A stretch of DNA of 64,000 nt from an uncultured Candidatus Saccharibacteria bacterium (GCA_937981355.1 CALJPD010000020.1:20448-84447), one strand, 5' to 3'; positions 17,974 through 27,045 are shown, counted from the stretch's first letter. Numbers and translations are program-made. Notes: generated by a model not told the origin, from the letters alone.

Positions 17974-19320
17974 ATGAAAGTTGCGATTGCTGGGTACGAC
18001 GTTGAGGGTCGTGCGACGTATGATTATGCGCGGCAGGTGTGGCCTGCGGCGGAGATTGTGATAGCCGATGAGCGGCGCATTGCTGATGTGCCGCCTGGGG
18101 TGGTGGATGTATTGATGGGTCCAGATGCCTTTGCTCAGCTGAGCGATGCCGATATCGTCATGCGCACCCCTGGATTGGCACCGTGGCGGATCGAGACAGA
18201 TGGGACGGTGTGGTCGGCTACGAATGAGTTCTTCGCACGCTGCCCCGCGCCGATCATTGGCGTGACAGGTACAAAGGGCAAGGGTACAACGGTGAGCCTC
18301 ATCGCTGCTATGCTGCAAGCCCTTGGTCGCACTGTCCATGTGGTGGGCAATATTGGCCGGCCAGCTCTGGCTCAGCTGGCGCAGATTGGCCCTGATGATG
18401 TAGTAGTGTATGAGCTGAGTAGTTTTCAGCTGTGGGATGCCGAGCGTTCACCGCAGATCGCAGTAATACTAATGATTGAGCCCGATCATCTCGACAAACA
18501 CGTTAATTTTGCCGAGTATGTCGATGCTAAGGCTAATATTCGGCGGCACCAGCGGCCAGGCGATGTGTGTATTTATCATCCAAGCAATCCATATGCCGCG
18601 CAGATTGCTGAGTCGCTCGACACGGACGTTGCGCGTGGCAGCCTGGGTACGCCACCACCGGCGTATCGCTATGGCACGCCAGACGATGGCATGGTGTATG
18701 TGAAAGATGATGCCTTTTGGCAGGGTGAGCGGCGGCTTTGCGCAACGGATCGCCTGCAGCTGCCTGGTGCGCACAATATTGAGAATGCTTGTGCCGCGCT
18801 GAGCGCAGTGCTGGCCTTCGACCCACAGGCTGTGCCGCAGCGCCTGGCGGAGGGGCTGGCGAGCTTTGCTGGCTTGCCGCATCGCTTGGCCTTCGTGGCA
18901 GAGCAGGATGAGGTACGGTATTATGACGACAGTATTGCTACCACACCGGGCAGTGCCATTGCAGCGCTGCGTGCCTTTGCAGAGCCCAAAGTGCTCATCG
19001 TTGGTGGGGCAGACAAAGGTGGTGATTACGAGCCACTGGCACAAGAGGTGTATGATCAGGGTGAGTCTGTCCGCGCTATCATTACTATGGGAGCGAATGC
19101 TTCGGCGATTGCAGCGGTATTACAAAACTATGATGTTGCTGCACCTATCATAACGCTTGGTAGTGTGCCTATGACAGAGGTCGTGGATACCGCTAAGCAG
19201 CAGGCTAAGCCTGGTGATGTCGTCATCCTAAGCCCCGCTGCCGCTAGCTTTGACCAATACCATAGCTATGCCGACCGTGGTGAGCAATTTATTGCAGCGG
19301 TGCAGGGCAGTGAAGCATAA
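17974..19320 (+). CDS. murD: UDP-N-acetylmuramoyl-L-alanine:D-glutamate ligase
   Basis: 448 residues from ATG 17974, chosen by the TATAAT box 6 nt upstream; the longer start at 17932 would lie before the promoter. It adds D-Glu to UDP-MurNAc-L-Ala in the cytoplasm. An N-terminal Rossmann-like domain (AIAGYDVEGRA) is followed by the ATP loop GVTGTKGKGTT near residue 95, the central ligase domain (ELSSFQLWD, EPDHLDKH) and the C-terminal domain (DDSIATTPGS, VGGADKGGDY). The P-loop GTKGKGTT differs slightly from the common GTNGKST. MurC or MurE are less likely given the N-domain. Confidence 0.9.
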   Translation: MKVAIAGYDVEGRATYDYARQVWPAAEIVIADERRIADVPPGVVDVLMGPDAFAQLSDADIVMRTPGLAPWRIETDGTVWSATNEFFARCPAPIIGVTGTKGKGTTVSLIAAMLQALGRTVHVVGNIGRPALAQLAQIGPDDVVVYELSSFQLWDAERSPQIAVILMIEPDHLDKHVNFAEYVDAKANIRRHQRPGDVCIYHPSNPYAAQIAESLDTDVARGSLGTPPPAYRYGTPDDGMVYVKDDAFWQGERRLCATDRLQLPGAHNIENACAALSAVLAFDPQAVPQRLAEGLASFAGLPHRLAFVAEQDEVRYYDDSIATTPGSAIAALRAFAEPKVLIVGGADKGGDYEPLAQEVYDQGESVRAIITMGANASAIAAVLQNYDVAAPIITLGSVPMTEVVDTAKQQAKPGDVVILSPAAASFDQYHSYADRGEQFIAAVQGSEA

Positions 19321-19537
19321 GCCGCTTTATCCTCGCGCTTTCCATGACCAATCGGTATAAGGGTAAATATCTCTCCAGTATGTTCATTTCCTGCATAGGA
19401 ATCGTTCGCAGCTATGATGAGCAGTTTCCGTTTATGGAACTGGCGAAGTAGAGTGCTATTTTGCGATTGAGCAGAATATACTATAATAGATTACAAACAA
19501 TTGTGTAAGCAATACAAGATAAGGAATCGATAATCCA

Positions 19538-20500
19538 ATGGATCAACAACCGCACACCAACTCACCGCAGCCCGCAGCTGCGCCGCAGTATAGCAAGGGG
19601 CAGCTCGCCGTGGCCCGCGCCACTATGCCCAGTGATAATACTGTACTGGCAGTCACCTTTATTAGCTTCTTTTTTATGACGTCACTCTACTTTATTGTCA
19701 CAACATTGATAAATTACGGAAGAGATAAGCCTACCTATGTAGAGACTGATACACTTCCGCTGTGGCTTCATTTGATCATGGATCTATTTAGCGGCGCTTT
19801 TCTCTTTGGCATCATTCTCCTTATTGGGATGTTTTTCATCCGGATGGAGCGGCAGAAGATGTTGGGTAATGCTATGCAGGTGGAGTATAGCGATTATGCT
19901 TGGCTGCGCGACTGGGCCAACGTCACAGCGGCCGACCTCGGTTTGCCGCGGGTAGAGATCTTCGTCACGCAGAATCCGGTCATCAATGCCTATGCCTTTG
20001 GCTTTATGAATCCATACTGTATTGTGCTGCATTCTGGTTCGATTCGCTATCTCACGCCTGATGAACTTAAGGCGATCGTTATTCACGAGATGGGGCACAT
20101 TAAGTACAAGCACACCATAGCTATGCTGTATCTGCAGCCATTCTTGATGCTGCCGTTTGTCTCCTCAGTATCTGGCTGGCTAGCGGGCTTTTGGCAGCGC
20201 CGCACCGAGTATACGGCCGACCGCTTGGCGCTTACCTATACCGAAGATCCAGAGCTCGTCAAGAATGCGCTTGTCAAGGTGCACATTGGCCCTGACGTGG
20301 CGGAGGGCATGAACGAAACTGCTCGCCAGTGGCAGCGCTACACCGCCAACCGGCCAATGAACCGCTTTGCTCAGACCTTGAGCGACCACCCATACCTCGT
20401 GCGCCGGCTTGACCACATTGATGAAATGACCACCAAGCTCCTCACGCCCCAAGCGCCAGGTGCACCAGTCCAGCCCACGACACCAATCCAACCGCAGTAA
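19538..20500 (+). CDS. htpX: M48 family membrane zinc metalloprotease, HtpX-like
   Basis: 320 residues. Two transmembrane helices near residues 42-65 and 82-105 precede the zinc motif HEMGH (residues about 186-190), and a further hydrophobic pair and the Glu-containing EYTADRLAL zinc ligand region follow. The family degrades damaged membrane proteins with FtsH. The leader is about 50 nt after TATAAT near 19483, with AAGGAA before ATG. The Pro/Gln-rich C-terminus is disordered. The preceding gap 19321-19537 holds only this promoter and leader. Confidence 0.88.
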   Translation: MDQQPHTNSPQPAAAPQYSKGQLAVARATMPSDNTVLAVTFISFFFMTSLYFIVTTLINYGRDKPTYVETDTLPLWLHLIMDLFSGAFLFGIILLIGMFFIRMERQKMLGNAMQVEYSDYAWLRDWANVTAADLGLPRVEIFVTQNPVINAYAFGFMNPYCIVLHSGSIRYLTPDELKAIVIHEMGHIKYKHTIAMLYLQPFLMLPFVSSVSGWLAGFWQRRTEYTADRLALTYTEDPELVKNALVKVHIGPDVAEGMNETARQWQRYTANRPMNRFAQTLSDHPYLVRRLDHIDEMTTKLLTPQAPGAPVQPTTPIQPQ

Positions 20501-20532
20501 GGGAGTGCAAGGCGATAAATCGCTGTGCATAC

Positions 20533-20570
20533 AGAGGCCACTATCCGTGCGATGGCGGCCTCTTGGTTTT
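20533..20570 (+). terminator. terminator after htpX
   Basis: AGAGGCC pairs with GGCCTCT around a 17-nt loop, followed by TTGGTTTT. Confidence 0.6.
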
Positions 20571-20730
20571 GCTCTATACCTACGATAGTGCACACTTCGA
20601 CCATAAAGGTTCATCGATCACTTGTGCCTTTTCCTTTTGTTGTTCCTCTTCTCAGAGTGATGAACCTCTCTGTAAAATTGATGCCCAATACTTTGCGTCA
20701 CATAGTAGAGCGAGCCCTCCAAGAGTGCGG

Positions 20731-20736
20731 TATAAT
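20731..20736 (+). promoter_or_regulatory. -10 box of prfB (leaderless)
   Basis: TATAAT ends 6 nt before ATG 20743. Confidence 0.65.
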
Positions 20737-20742
20737 AGACCT

Positions 20743-21828
20743 ATGCAACCACTCAAAAAGCGCGCCGCACAGCTCCTCGCCGATATTCTCGATGCGATTC
20801 GTCGTTTGCAAATTACGGACAAAGCTACTCAGCTCACTCAGCTCGAGGCGCAGCTGGCCGACTCGCAAATTTGGGCCAATCCAGCCCACGCTCAGCAGGT
20901 GTCGCGCCAGGCAGCAGCGCTGCGGGGGCAGATAGAACCGTGGCAGGTGCTGCAGGCCCAGGCGAGCGACATTGTAGAGCTGATGGACCTTGGCGACGAT
21001 TCGATGATACCAGAGTTTGAGCAGCAGCTTGCCGCCCTCGAGCACGACTACCAAGCGCGCCACCGCGACCTCCTCTACAGTGGCGAGCACGACGACCAAC
21101 CGGCTATTATCAAGATCAGTGCTGGGGCCGGTGGCACTGATGCGCAGGATTGGGCAGCGATGCTCGAGCGGATGTACCTGCGCTTTGCCGAGCAGCATAG
21201 CCTCCAAGCGGAGCTCCTCGAGCGCTCGACGGGCGAAGAAGCTGGCATCAAGAGTGCGACATACAGCCTCCATGGTGCGTATGCCTATGGCCAGCTGCGC
21301 AGCGAGCATGGCGTGCACCGCCTGGTGCGGCTCAGCCCGTTTAATGCCGACCATTTGCGCCAGACAAGCTTTGCCCTGGTGGAGGTGATGCCCGAGATCG
21401 CTGAGCCTGAGCAGGTGCAGCTTGAGGACAAAGACCTCCGGATCGACGTCTACCGCAGTGGTGGCAAAGGCGGGCAGGGCGTTAATACGACCGACTCGGC
21501 GGTGCGCGTTACCCATCTACCCACCGGCATCGTCGTTGCCATCCAAAACGAACGCAGCCAGATCCAAAATCGCGAGACCGCTCTTACCATCCTGCGCTCA
21601 CGCCTCGCTCAGCTCCAGCACGAGCAGCAAGCCGCCAGCCTTGCTGACCTCCGCACCGGTGAGTCTGCCAGCTGGGGTGCGCAGATCCGCAACTATGTAC
21701 TCCACCCCTATACCCTCGTCAAAGATACCCGCACCAAACACGAAGCCCACGACGCCCAAGCTGTCCTCGATGGCGGCATCGACGGCTTTATCGAGGCATA
21801 TTTGGCGATGGGGGTGGGGGAGAAGTAA
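20743..21828 (+). CDS. prfB: peptide chain release factor 2
   Basis: 361 residues. It recognises UGA and UAA and triggers peptide release. The SPF tripeptide that reads UGA is present (VRLSPFNADH), as is the catalytic GGQ in GGKGGQGVNTTDSAVR. The frame is continuous, so the programmed +1 frameshift used by many prfB genes is absent. The start follows from the TATAAT box 6 nt upstream. Its presence agrees with UGA being a stop codon in this genome. Confidence 0.93.
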   Translation: MQPLKKRAAQLLADILDAIRRLQITDKATQLTQLEAQLADSQIWANPAHAQQVSRQAAALRGQIEPWQVLQAQASDIVELMDLGDDSMIPEFEQQLAALEHDYQARHRDLLYSGEHDDQPAIIKISAGAGGTDAQDWAAMLERMYLRFAEQHSLQAELLERSTGEEAGIKSATYSLHGAYAYGQLRSEHGVHRLVRLSPFNADHLRQTSFALVEVMPEIAEPEQVQLEDKDLRIDVYRSGGKGGQGVNTTDSAVRVTHLPTGIVVAIQNERSQIQNRETALTILRSRLAQLQHEQQAASLADLRTGESASWGAQIRNYVLHPYTLVKDTRTKHEAHDAQAVLDGGIDGFIEAYLAMGVGEK

Positions 21829-21926
21829 AAATCAACACCATATTATCACTACAATTCTCAAGTAAACGACTCCACAAGATGATAAAATCACAACATTTTT
21901 GTATATGACACTGTTGACATATAAGC

Positions 21927-21960
21927 TAATAGAGTAATAGAGTAATAGAGTAATAGAGTA
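21927..21960. repeat. octanucleotide tandem repeat, four copies
   Basis: Four exact copies of TAATAGAG (21927-21958) plus two further bases. The array lies 8 nt after a TTGACA element (21914-21919) and before a TATAAT at about 21994, in the 380-nt gap 21829-22208 upstream of a small gene. An 8-nt unit is not a multiple of three and is not in a coding frame. Confidence 0.85.
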
Positions 21961-22098
21961 TCCCTCCCGCATAGGTTGTAGGTTGATACGTATCTTATAA
22001 TGTAGTGGCTGAATAGTCTCAAGATGCTGCTTGATTGCTGAGCTCTCTTTTTTGCTACCATCAACACATCATGTTGCATGAGTTCTTTGCCTTCGTTG

Positions 22099-22131
22099 CA
22101 GAAGTATCTGGATGCTTCTGTTTTGTTTTTG
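22099..22131 (+). terminator. terminator or attenuator upstream of the 72-residue gene
   Basis: CAGAAG pairs with CTTCTG around a 10-nt loop and is followed by TTTTGTTTTT. It lies between the TATAAT at about 21994 and the gene at 22209, so it could attenuate that transcript. Confidence 0.5.
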
Positions 22132-22208
22132 TATGGTGATAAGAAAGAGAGCTTAGCAAAGAGTTAGGCTCGTGTTGCACCTCATAGAGGTGCAGAGAGG
22201 AGTCCATC

Positions 22209-22427
22209 ATGGACCGCGTGAATATCGCTGTTTGGGATGCTATAGTTTCGCTCGAAATGCACCCCGACAGGTCTATAAGTGAAACGGATCTCCCTGTTGA
22301 CCTATGCCTGCATGAGCGGAAGGAGCTTCTTATGCGGCTCGCGCAGTCAGGCTTTCAGGCCTATATCAGAGAGTCTTATACCTCTGGTCAGGTCAAGACA
22401 ACCTTGATCACCGAGAGACAGAAGTAG
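22209..22427 (+). CDS. small protein of unknown function
   Basis: 72 residues, no recognised domain, slightly acidic, mostly helical (LHERKELLMRLAQSGFQAYIR in the middle). GAGAGGAG lies 6-7 nt before ATG. It stands alone between prfB and ftsE and has its own terminator. The repeat array and a hairpin in its upstream region suggest regulated expression, which is inference. Confidence 0.6.
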   Translation: MDRVNIAVWDAIVSLEMHPDRSISETDLPVDLCLHERKELLMRLAQSGFQAYIRESYTSGQVKTTLITERQK

Positions 22428-22437
22428 CCACTACTAC

Positions 22438-22473
22438 GCCCCGCGAAGATAATAACTATTATTTTCGTGGGGC
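22438..22473 (+). terminator. strong terminator hairpin
   Basis: GCCCCGCGAAGATAATA pairs with TATTATTTTCGTGGGGC-type sequence over about 16 bp with wobble or mismatch positions. T-rich sequence follows about 15 nt later. Confidence 0.6.
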
Positions 22474-22643
22474 AACTCACCGTGATTTTTGTATTTTTAT
22501 TATTTTGTAGGATAGCTATCTGCGGCTGTACTTTGAGATGTGTGATACGTCGTGTCTAATTAACCACGTAATAATCATAACAGTGGTGTAATGTACCGAT
22601 GCGTTGCGATATGTAAACAATCTCGTCTTCAGATGCAGCCGTA

Positions 22644-22652
22644 TGCTATACT
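22644..22652 (+). promoter_or_regulatory. extended -10 promoter of ftsE (leaderless GTG start)
   Basis: TGCTATACT ends 6 nt before GTG 22659. Confidence 0.65.
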
Positions 22653-22658
22653 GGTATA

Positions 22659-23342
22659 GTGATATTGTTAGACAGAGTAACCAAACGGTATGATAAGGAC
22701 GCCAAGCCGGCGCTCGATCGGGTAAGTTTGCATGTCGAGCCCAATGAGTTTGTCGTTATTATTGGCACGAGCGGGGCAGGCAAGAGCACGCTACTCAAGC
22801 TCCTTACTCGCGAAGAGAAGCCCACAACGGGCAAAATTGTGGTCGGTGGTATCGACTACGACACCCTTAAGGATAAGCATATTCCACTGCTGCGCCGCAA
22901 GATTGGCGTGGTGTTTCAGGATTTTAAGCTATTGCCGCAGCGCACCGTCTTTGAGAACGTTGCCTTTGCGTTGGAGATTGCAGGTATGAGCAATCGCGAG
23001 ATCAAGAACACAGTACCTAAGGTGATCGATCTCGTCGGCCTCCGGGGTAAAGAGAAGCAATTTCCGCACCAGCTCAGTGGTGGTGAGCGCCAGCGCGTGG
23101 CGATTGCCCGTGCCGTCGTGCGCCAGCCCAAGATTCTTATCGCTGATGAGCCCACTGGCAACCTCGACCCCAAGCACAGCTGGGATATCGTCCGTTTGCT
23201 CGAGAAGATTAATAAATATGGCACGACCGTGCTCCTGACCACTCACAATGTCGAGATCGTTAATCGGCTCAAGCGCCGTGTTATTACCATTGAGCATGGC
23301 AAGATCACGCACGACCAAGCCAGAGGGAGTTACCGTCAATGA
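22659..23342 (+). CDS. ftsE: cell division ATP-binding protein FtsE
   Basis: 227 residues, typical FtsE length. Walker A GTSGAGKST near residue 37, LSGGERQRVA near residue 136, Walker B ILIADEPTGNLD. It drives the FtsX membrane partner to activate a septal peptidoglycan hydrolase. The GTG start is set by the TATACT box 6 nt upstream. It overlaps ftsX by 4 nt (ATGA), and the hydrolase gene follows, giving the complete FtsEX-PcsB module. Confidence 0.95.
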   Translation: MILLDRVTKRYDKDAKPALDRVSLHVEPNEFVVIIGTSGAGKSTLLKLLTREEKPTTGKIVVGGIDYDTLKDKHIPLLRRKIGVVFQDFKLLPQRTVFENVAFALEIAGMSNREIKNTVPKVIDLVGLRGKEKQFPHQLSGGERQRVAIARAVVRQPKILIADEPTGNLDPKHSWDIVRLLEKINKYGTTVLLTTHNVEIVNRLKRRVITIEHGKITHDQARGSYRQ

Positions 23343-24319
23343 GTCGTCGCAAAGATACTGCCCGTGCCCTGATGCAGCAAAAGCGCCGCCGTCGCCAGTG
23401 GCTGACGTTTGTCCGGATTTGCCGCTATGGCGTTAATAACTTTAGCCGCAACGCGTGGCTGACTGTTGCTGCAACGCTTGTGATGACGATTACACTGCTG
23501 ATTGTCTTTACTACCTTTGTCGCGCAGCGTTCACTTGCTGATACCGCTCAGGCGATCAACAAGGATATCGACCGCTCAATCTACCTCCGCCCCGATGTCT
23601 CGGAGGAGCGCGCTCAGCCAGTGCTGGTGAGTTTGCGCCGCCTCAGCAACGTCGAGTCAGTCCGCTTTATTAGTACCGAGGAAGCCAAGGAGCAATTTGC
23701 CAAGGCCAATAAGGACGATGAGGCTAAACTAAATGCCCTTAATGAGGCGACGAATTCACTGCCCGCGACGATCCGTATCACCCTGCATGACAATAACGAT
23801 ACATCGCAGCTGATAGATTTCGTCAATACTAATTCTGCGCTCAAACCACTGATTAGCGCTACCCAAACGCCGACCTTTATGAGCCAGCGGCGCAACGGTA
23901 CAACGCGCATTGCAGAGTGGACACAGATGTCGCAAAAGGCGGGAGTAGCGGCTAGCGTCCTCTTTATCGCTATCTCGTTCTTGATCATCTTCAATACCAT
24001 CCGTATGGCAATCTTCAACCGACGTGATGAGATCGAGATGATGAAACTGATTGGTGCCGACCGTGGCTTTATTCGTGGGCCGTTTTTGGTGGAGGCAGTG
24101 GTATACGGGGTGATTGCCGCAGTGATCGCGACTACTCTGGGTATCATTACACTCTTTATCTCGGGCGATTCGCTCAAGAAGTGGGGGGTTGCTCTCCAGC
24201 CTATGATTGATATGGCAGCATCCTACTGGTGGCTTATCGCCTTGGCAATGATGGCACTGGGCGCGTGCATTGGCGTCATCTCATCGCTAGTAGCTACCCG
24301 CCGCTACCTAAAGATTTAG
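23339..24319 (+). CDS. ftsX: cell division permease-like protein FtsX
   Basis: 326 residues. A cytoplasmic N-terminus and a first transmembrane helix (residues about 40-62) precede an extracellular domain (about 65-205), then three transmembrane helices at about 215-235, 265-290 and 300-320. This is the standard FtsX topology. It transmits FtsE ATPase activity to the extracellular hydrolase. It overlaps ftsE by 4 nt, and the hydrolase gene starts 23 nt downstream. Confidence 0.95.
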   Translation: MSRRKDTARALMQQKRRRRQWLTFVRICRYGVNNFSRNAWLTVAATLVMTITLLIVFTTFVAQRSLADTAQAINKDIDRSIYLRPDVSEERAQPVLVSLRRLSNVESVRFISTEEAKEQFAKANKDDEAKLNALNEATNSLPATIRITLHDNNDTSQLIDFVNTNSALKPLISATQTPTFMSQRRNGTTRIAEWTQMSQKAGVAASVLFIAISFLIIFNTIRMAIFNRRDEIEMMKLIGADRGFIRGPFLVEAVVYGVIAAVIATTLGIITLFISGDSLKKWGVALQPMIDMAASYWWLIALAMMALGACIGVISSLVATRRYLKI

Positions 24320-24342
24320 TATTGATATACAAAGGAGGCCCT

Positions 24343-25635
24343 GTGTTGACAAAGCACACACCGCTTGTTACCATAAGAAATATGAAACAATCCACCACAT
24401 CTGTTTCGCGTGCCCACACTGCTGTGGCCGCACCCAAAAAAACCAAGGGGCTTGCTACCAAGTCGGTTATTGTGGCGGCTGCCGTGATTATGGCGCTGAG
24501 TACGCCAGTTAGCACTTACCTTGGTGTTACCACTGGGACTGCCTCGGCTGTGTCGCAGGAAGAGTACCAAAAGCAGATTGATGCGCTCAACAAAGAGATT
24601 GGGCAGTATCAGTCGCAGGCCAAGGAGCTGAACGAGAAGGCAAAGAGCTTGCAAAATGAACTCGAGGTTTTGTCGAAGCAGAAGGCAATGATCCAAGCGC
24701 AGATCGATATCAGCCAGAAGAAGCACGACCAACTGCAAGAGAAGATTACTCAGACCAAGCGTGACATCAAGGCTAACCAAGACGCCTTGGGCGACACGCT
24801 GGCCGATATGTATGTCGACCGCACCATTAGCCCGCTGGAGATGCTGGCGAGTAGCCGGAGTCTTGGCGACTATGTGGTGGAACAAGATCGCCGCGATAGC
24901 ATCCAGACCACGCTGAGCGAGACGATCACCCGCGTCAATAAGCTCAAAAAGCAGCTAGAAGAGCAAAAGAAGGAAGTCGAGCGTGTCTTGGCCGACCAAA
25001 AGAACGCCCGCGAAGCCCTCGCCGCCAAGGAGCGCGAGCAAGCTGACCTCCTTGCCCGCACGCAAAATGAAGAAGCAAACTACCAAAAGCTCACCGCCGA
25101 CCGCGAGAGTGAGAAAGCCCGCGTTCAGAAGGCACAGCAGGATGCTATCCAAGCGGCCATCCGTAGTGCTGGCGGTGGTGGCTCACTCGGTATTACCTCT
25201 GGTGATGGCTCGATGGGTGGCTACCCTTGGGCCGGTGGCTGTACCGTTGATGCTAATGCAATGTCGCATGGTGGTGCAACTGGTGGTGGTGAAGATCCAC
25301 TTGGCTATGGCTGTCGCCAGTGTGTGAGCTACGCCGCCTGGAAGACCTACCAAAAGACTGGTTACGCACCACGCTACTGGGGCAACGCCAATATGTGGCC
25401 AAATGCCGCTCGCAATGCTGGTTTCTCGACGGGCCGCACTCCACGAGCCAATGCTCTTGGTGTTATCTCAGCAGGGCAGTATGGGCATATCGTCTACATT
25501 GAAGGCTACGATGCTGGTAGTAATACTGTCCGCATTAGCCAGTTCAATTACTTCAATGCAGGCGGTTCTGGCTGGGGTCATTACAGCGAAATGACAGTAC
25601 CCGCCAGTACGTATGATACGTATATCTATTTATAA
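24343..25635 (+). CDS. pcsB: PcsB-like peptidoglycan hydrolase (coiled coil plus CHAP domain)
   Basis: About 430 residues. AAAGGAGG at 24331-24338 selects GTG 24343 (4-nt spacing) or TTG 24346; ATG 24382 is a less likely alternative. A signal segment (SVIVAAAVIMALSTPVS) is followed by a long coiled coil (about residues 70-290), a Gly-rich linker and a C-terminal CHAP domain. The catalytic Cys is in GCRQCVSYAAWK, and a His follows in GQYGHIVYIEGY. The coiled coil is the FtsX-gated inhibitory arm in Streptococcus PcsB. Its place after ftsEX gives strong support for a septum-splitting role. Confidence 0.92.
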   Translation: MLTKHTPLVTIRNMKQSTTSVSRAHTAVAAPKKTKGLATKSVIVAAAVIMALSTPVSTYLGVTTGTASAVSQEEYQKQIDALNKEIGQYQSQAKELNEKAKSLQNELEVLSKQKAMIQAQIDISQKKHDQLQEKITQTKRDIKANQDALGDTLADMYVDRTISPLEMLASSRSLGDYVVEQDRRDSIQTTLSETITRVNKLKKQLEEQKKEVERVLADQKNAREALAAKEREQADLLARTQNEEANYQKLTADRESEKARVQKAQQDAIQAAIRSAGGGGSLGITSGDGSMGGYPWAGGCTVDANAMSHGGATGGGEDPLGYGCRQCVSYAAWKTYQKTGYAPRYWGNANMWPNAARNAGFSTGRTPRANALGVISAGQYGHIVYIEGYDAGSNTVRISQFNYFNAGGSGWGHYSEMTVPASTYDTYIYL

Positions 25636-25654
25636 GAGAGAATACATAGCACAA

Positions 25655-25686
25655 ACGACCACCCAGGTAGCGGTGGTCGTTTTTTT
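25655..25686 (+). terminator. strong terminator of the ftsEX-pcsB operon
   Basis: ACGACCACC pairs perfectly with GGTGGTCGT, followed by seven T. Confidence 0.9.
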
Positions 25687-25707
25687 GATGGGTGGAACTC
25701 TCGGGGC

Positions 25708-26418
25708 CTATGCTGCAGATAGGGTAGGCTGATGTGGTGTGTCGGTCTGGGTAGTGCCTATATAAGTGGTATTGTCCGTCTCGGGCGGGCTAACTCGGTA
25801 ACCATACTGGTTGTACTCTGTGCCAATTGGATCATCGCTCTCGCAGTCCCGGAGGGGTTTAATATCAGTGGGCAACTGGGCAATGTAGCTGTTGCTAAAG
25901 GCGGCGCGTGTATCGGCCTGGGCCATATGGGCTAGTAGGACAAAGAGCTCTTTGACGTTGCTGATTGCTTCGCTTGTGCTGGGTGGCTTCTCACCGCCGT
26001 AGGTAAAGCCGTGCTGCTCCTGTGCTAAGAGGTCTTGATCAAAACCGTGGCCGCAATCGCGACAGTCTAGACAGCGCTCGTAGAAGTAGTGCACCGCGTA
26101 AGTAATCTCGCTATGTGTGATGGTGATGGGCGGCTGGTCACCGCGGGCGCTACCTTTCATCTTGGCAATGATACGTGTGAGGCTATCGATGACGCTGTGG
26201 AGGGCTTGCTCGCGCTGATGGCGTTCGTCGTCGATGATGCGCGCAGCATTGAGCTCCTTGCTGCTTTTGTATGGGGCAGTGGATTCGCTCACAAGCGCAA
26301 GATGCCCAACCTTGCAAGCCTTGGAGGCAGGCTCAACAAACAATGGTGAGCTACACTCAACAGTGGATGGTAATAAATAAACAGGCGCTGCTTCTGCGCT
26401 GACAACGGCAAGAGACAT
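25708..26418 (-). CDS. protein of unknown function with a CxxCxxC motif
   Basis: 236 residues, soluble. A helical middle (about 60-110) precedes CLDCRDCGHGFD near residue 135, which could bind metal. The C-terminal third is acidic, polar and probably disordered. ATG is preceded on this strand by a GTGAGG element. The gene is convergent with pcsB. I recognise no family. The region upstream (26419-27045) contains the palindrome and purine-rich tract listed below. Confidence 0.65.
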   Translation of the reverse strand: MSLAVVSAEAAPVYLLPSTVECSSPLFVEPASKACKVGHLALVSESTAPYKSSKELNAARIIDDERHQREQALHSVIDSLTRIIAKMKGSARGDQPPITITHSEITYAVHYFYERCLDCRDCGHGFDQDLLAQEQHGFTYGGEKPPSTSEAISNVKELFVLLAHMAQADTRAAFSNSYIAQLPTDIKPLRDCESDDPIGTEYNQYGYRVSPPETDNTTYIGTTQTDTPHQPTLSAA

Positions 26419-26561
26419 TAGGTAACCTCACTCGTTTTTATTAAGAGAATAGTAATTGTCTATTATACGAGGATGAGGCAAAAATGCAAGGGGTTCGAAG
26501 CACTGCTATCGTTACCAACAAAAGCATAAACTCTTTTGTTTATTGTTAGTTCTGCTACCTT

Positions 26562-26602
26562 CTCTCCCTATCCTCCTCTCATTTCCCCTCCCTCCCCTCC
26601 CA
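26562..26602. repeat. polypyrimidine run
   Basis: About 40 nt almost entirely C and T on the + strand (stretches such as CCCCTCCCTCCCCTCCC), directly before the perfect palindrome and opposite in strand bias to the purine-rich tract after 26690. Confidence 0.7.
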
Positions 26603-26605
26603 ACA

Positions 26606-26631
26606 TATAGTACAAATCGATTTGTACTATA
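26606..26631. promoter_or_regulatory. 26-bp perfect palindrome, possible operator
   Basis: The half site TATAGTACAAATC is repeated exactly in inverted form with no spacer. It sits in the 627-nt gap between divergently transcribed genes (- strand gene starting at 26418, + strand protease starting at 27046). No T-run follows, so it fits a dimeric regulator site better than a terminator. Confidence 0.5.
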
Positions 26632-26689
26632 GTTACCCTGTTTTTTCCCTGTTACAGCGGACTCTTTTTCTCTTTTTTTATATATTTAT

Positions 26690-26945
26690 ATATAATAGGA
26701 GAGAAATCGATATGGGTGGATGGATATAGAGAGATATGGATATAGAGATAGATAAAGGTAAGAGGATAAAGAATAGATAAATAAAGAAATATAAAGATAA
26801 GGAAATGGATAAATAGAAATAGAGAAAGATAAGGATAAAGATAAAGAGATAAGTATAGATATAGATAGAGAAATAGAGAGAAAGAGATGTATAGATATAT
26901 AGAGATAGAAAAGGAGAATATATGAAGATAGATATAAAAGAAATA
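26690..26945. repeat. purine-rich low-complexity GATA/AGAT-type tract
   Basis: About 255 nt of degenerate GATA, GATATA, GATAAA and GAGATA units on the + strand with almost no C. It shows no coding signal on the + strand, and - strand frames translate only to Ser/Tyr/Ile/Leu-rich low complexity. It ends about 100 nt before the S41 protease gene. Confidence 0.85.
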
Positions 26946-27031
26946 ACTGAACGTGAAGGGTGAAATAGAGAGCGATAGAGCACGAGGGTAGATGGTATCT
27001 TCGTACTCTTTTGCCGCGTCGCCTGGCGTAG

Positions 27032-27037
27032 TATAAT
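27032..27037 (+). promoter_or_regulatory. -10 box of the S41 protease gene
   Basis: TATAAT ends 8 nt before ATG 27046, consistent with a leaderless or near-leaderless mRNA. Confidence 0.55.
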
Positions 27038-27045
27038 ACCATAGT

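Noticed and set aside
20743..21828. Programmed frameshift in prfB
   Set aside because: The frame is continuous from the promoter-defined ATG to the stop; no internal UGA.
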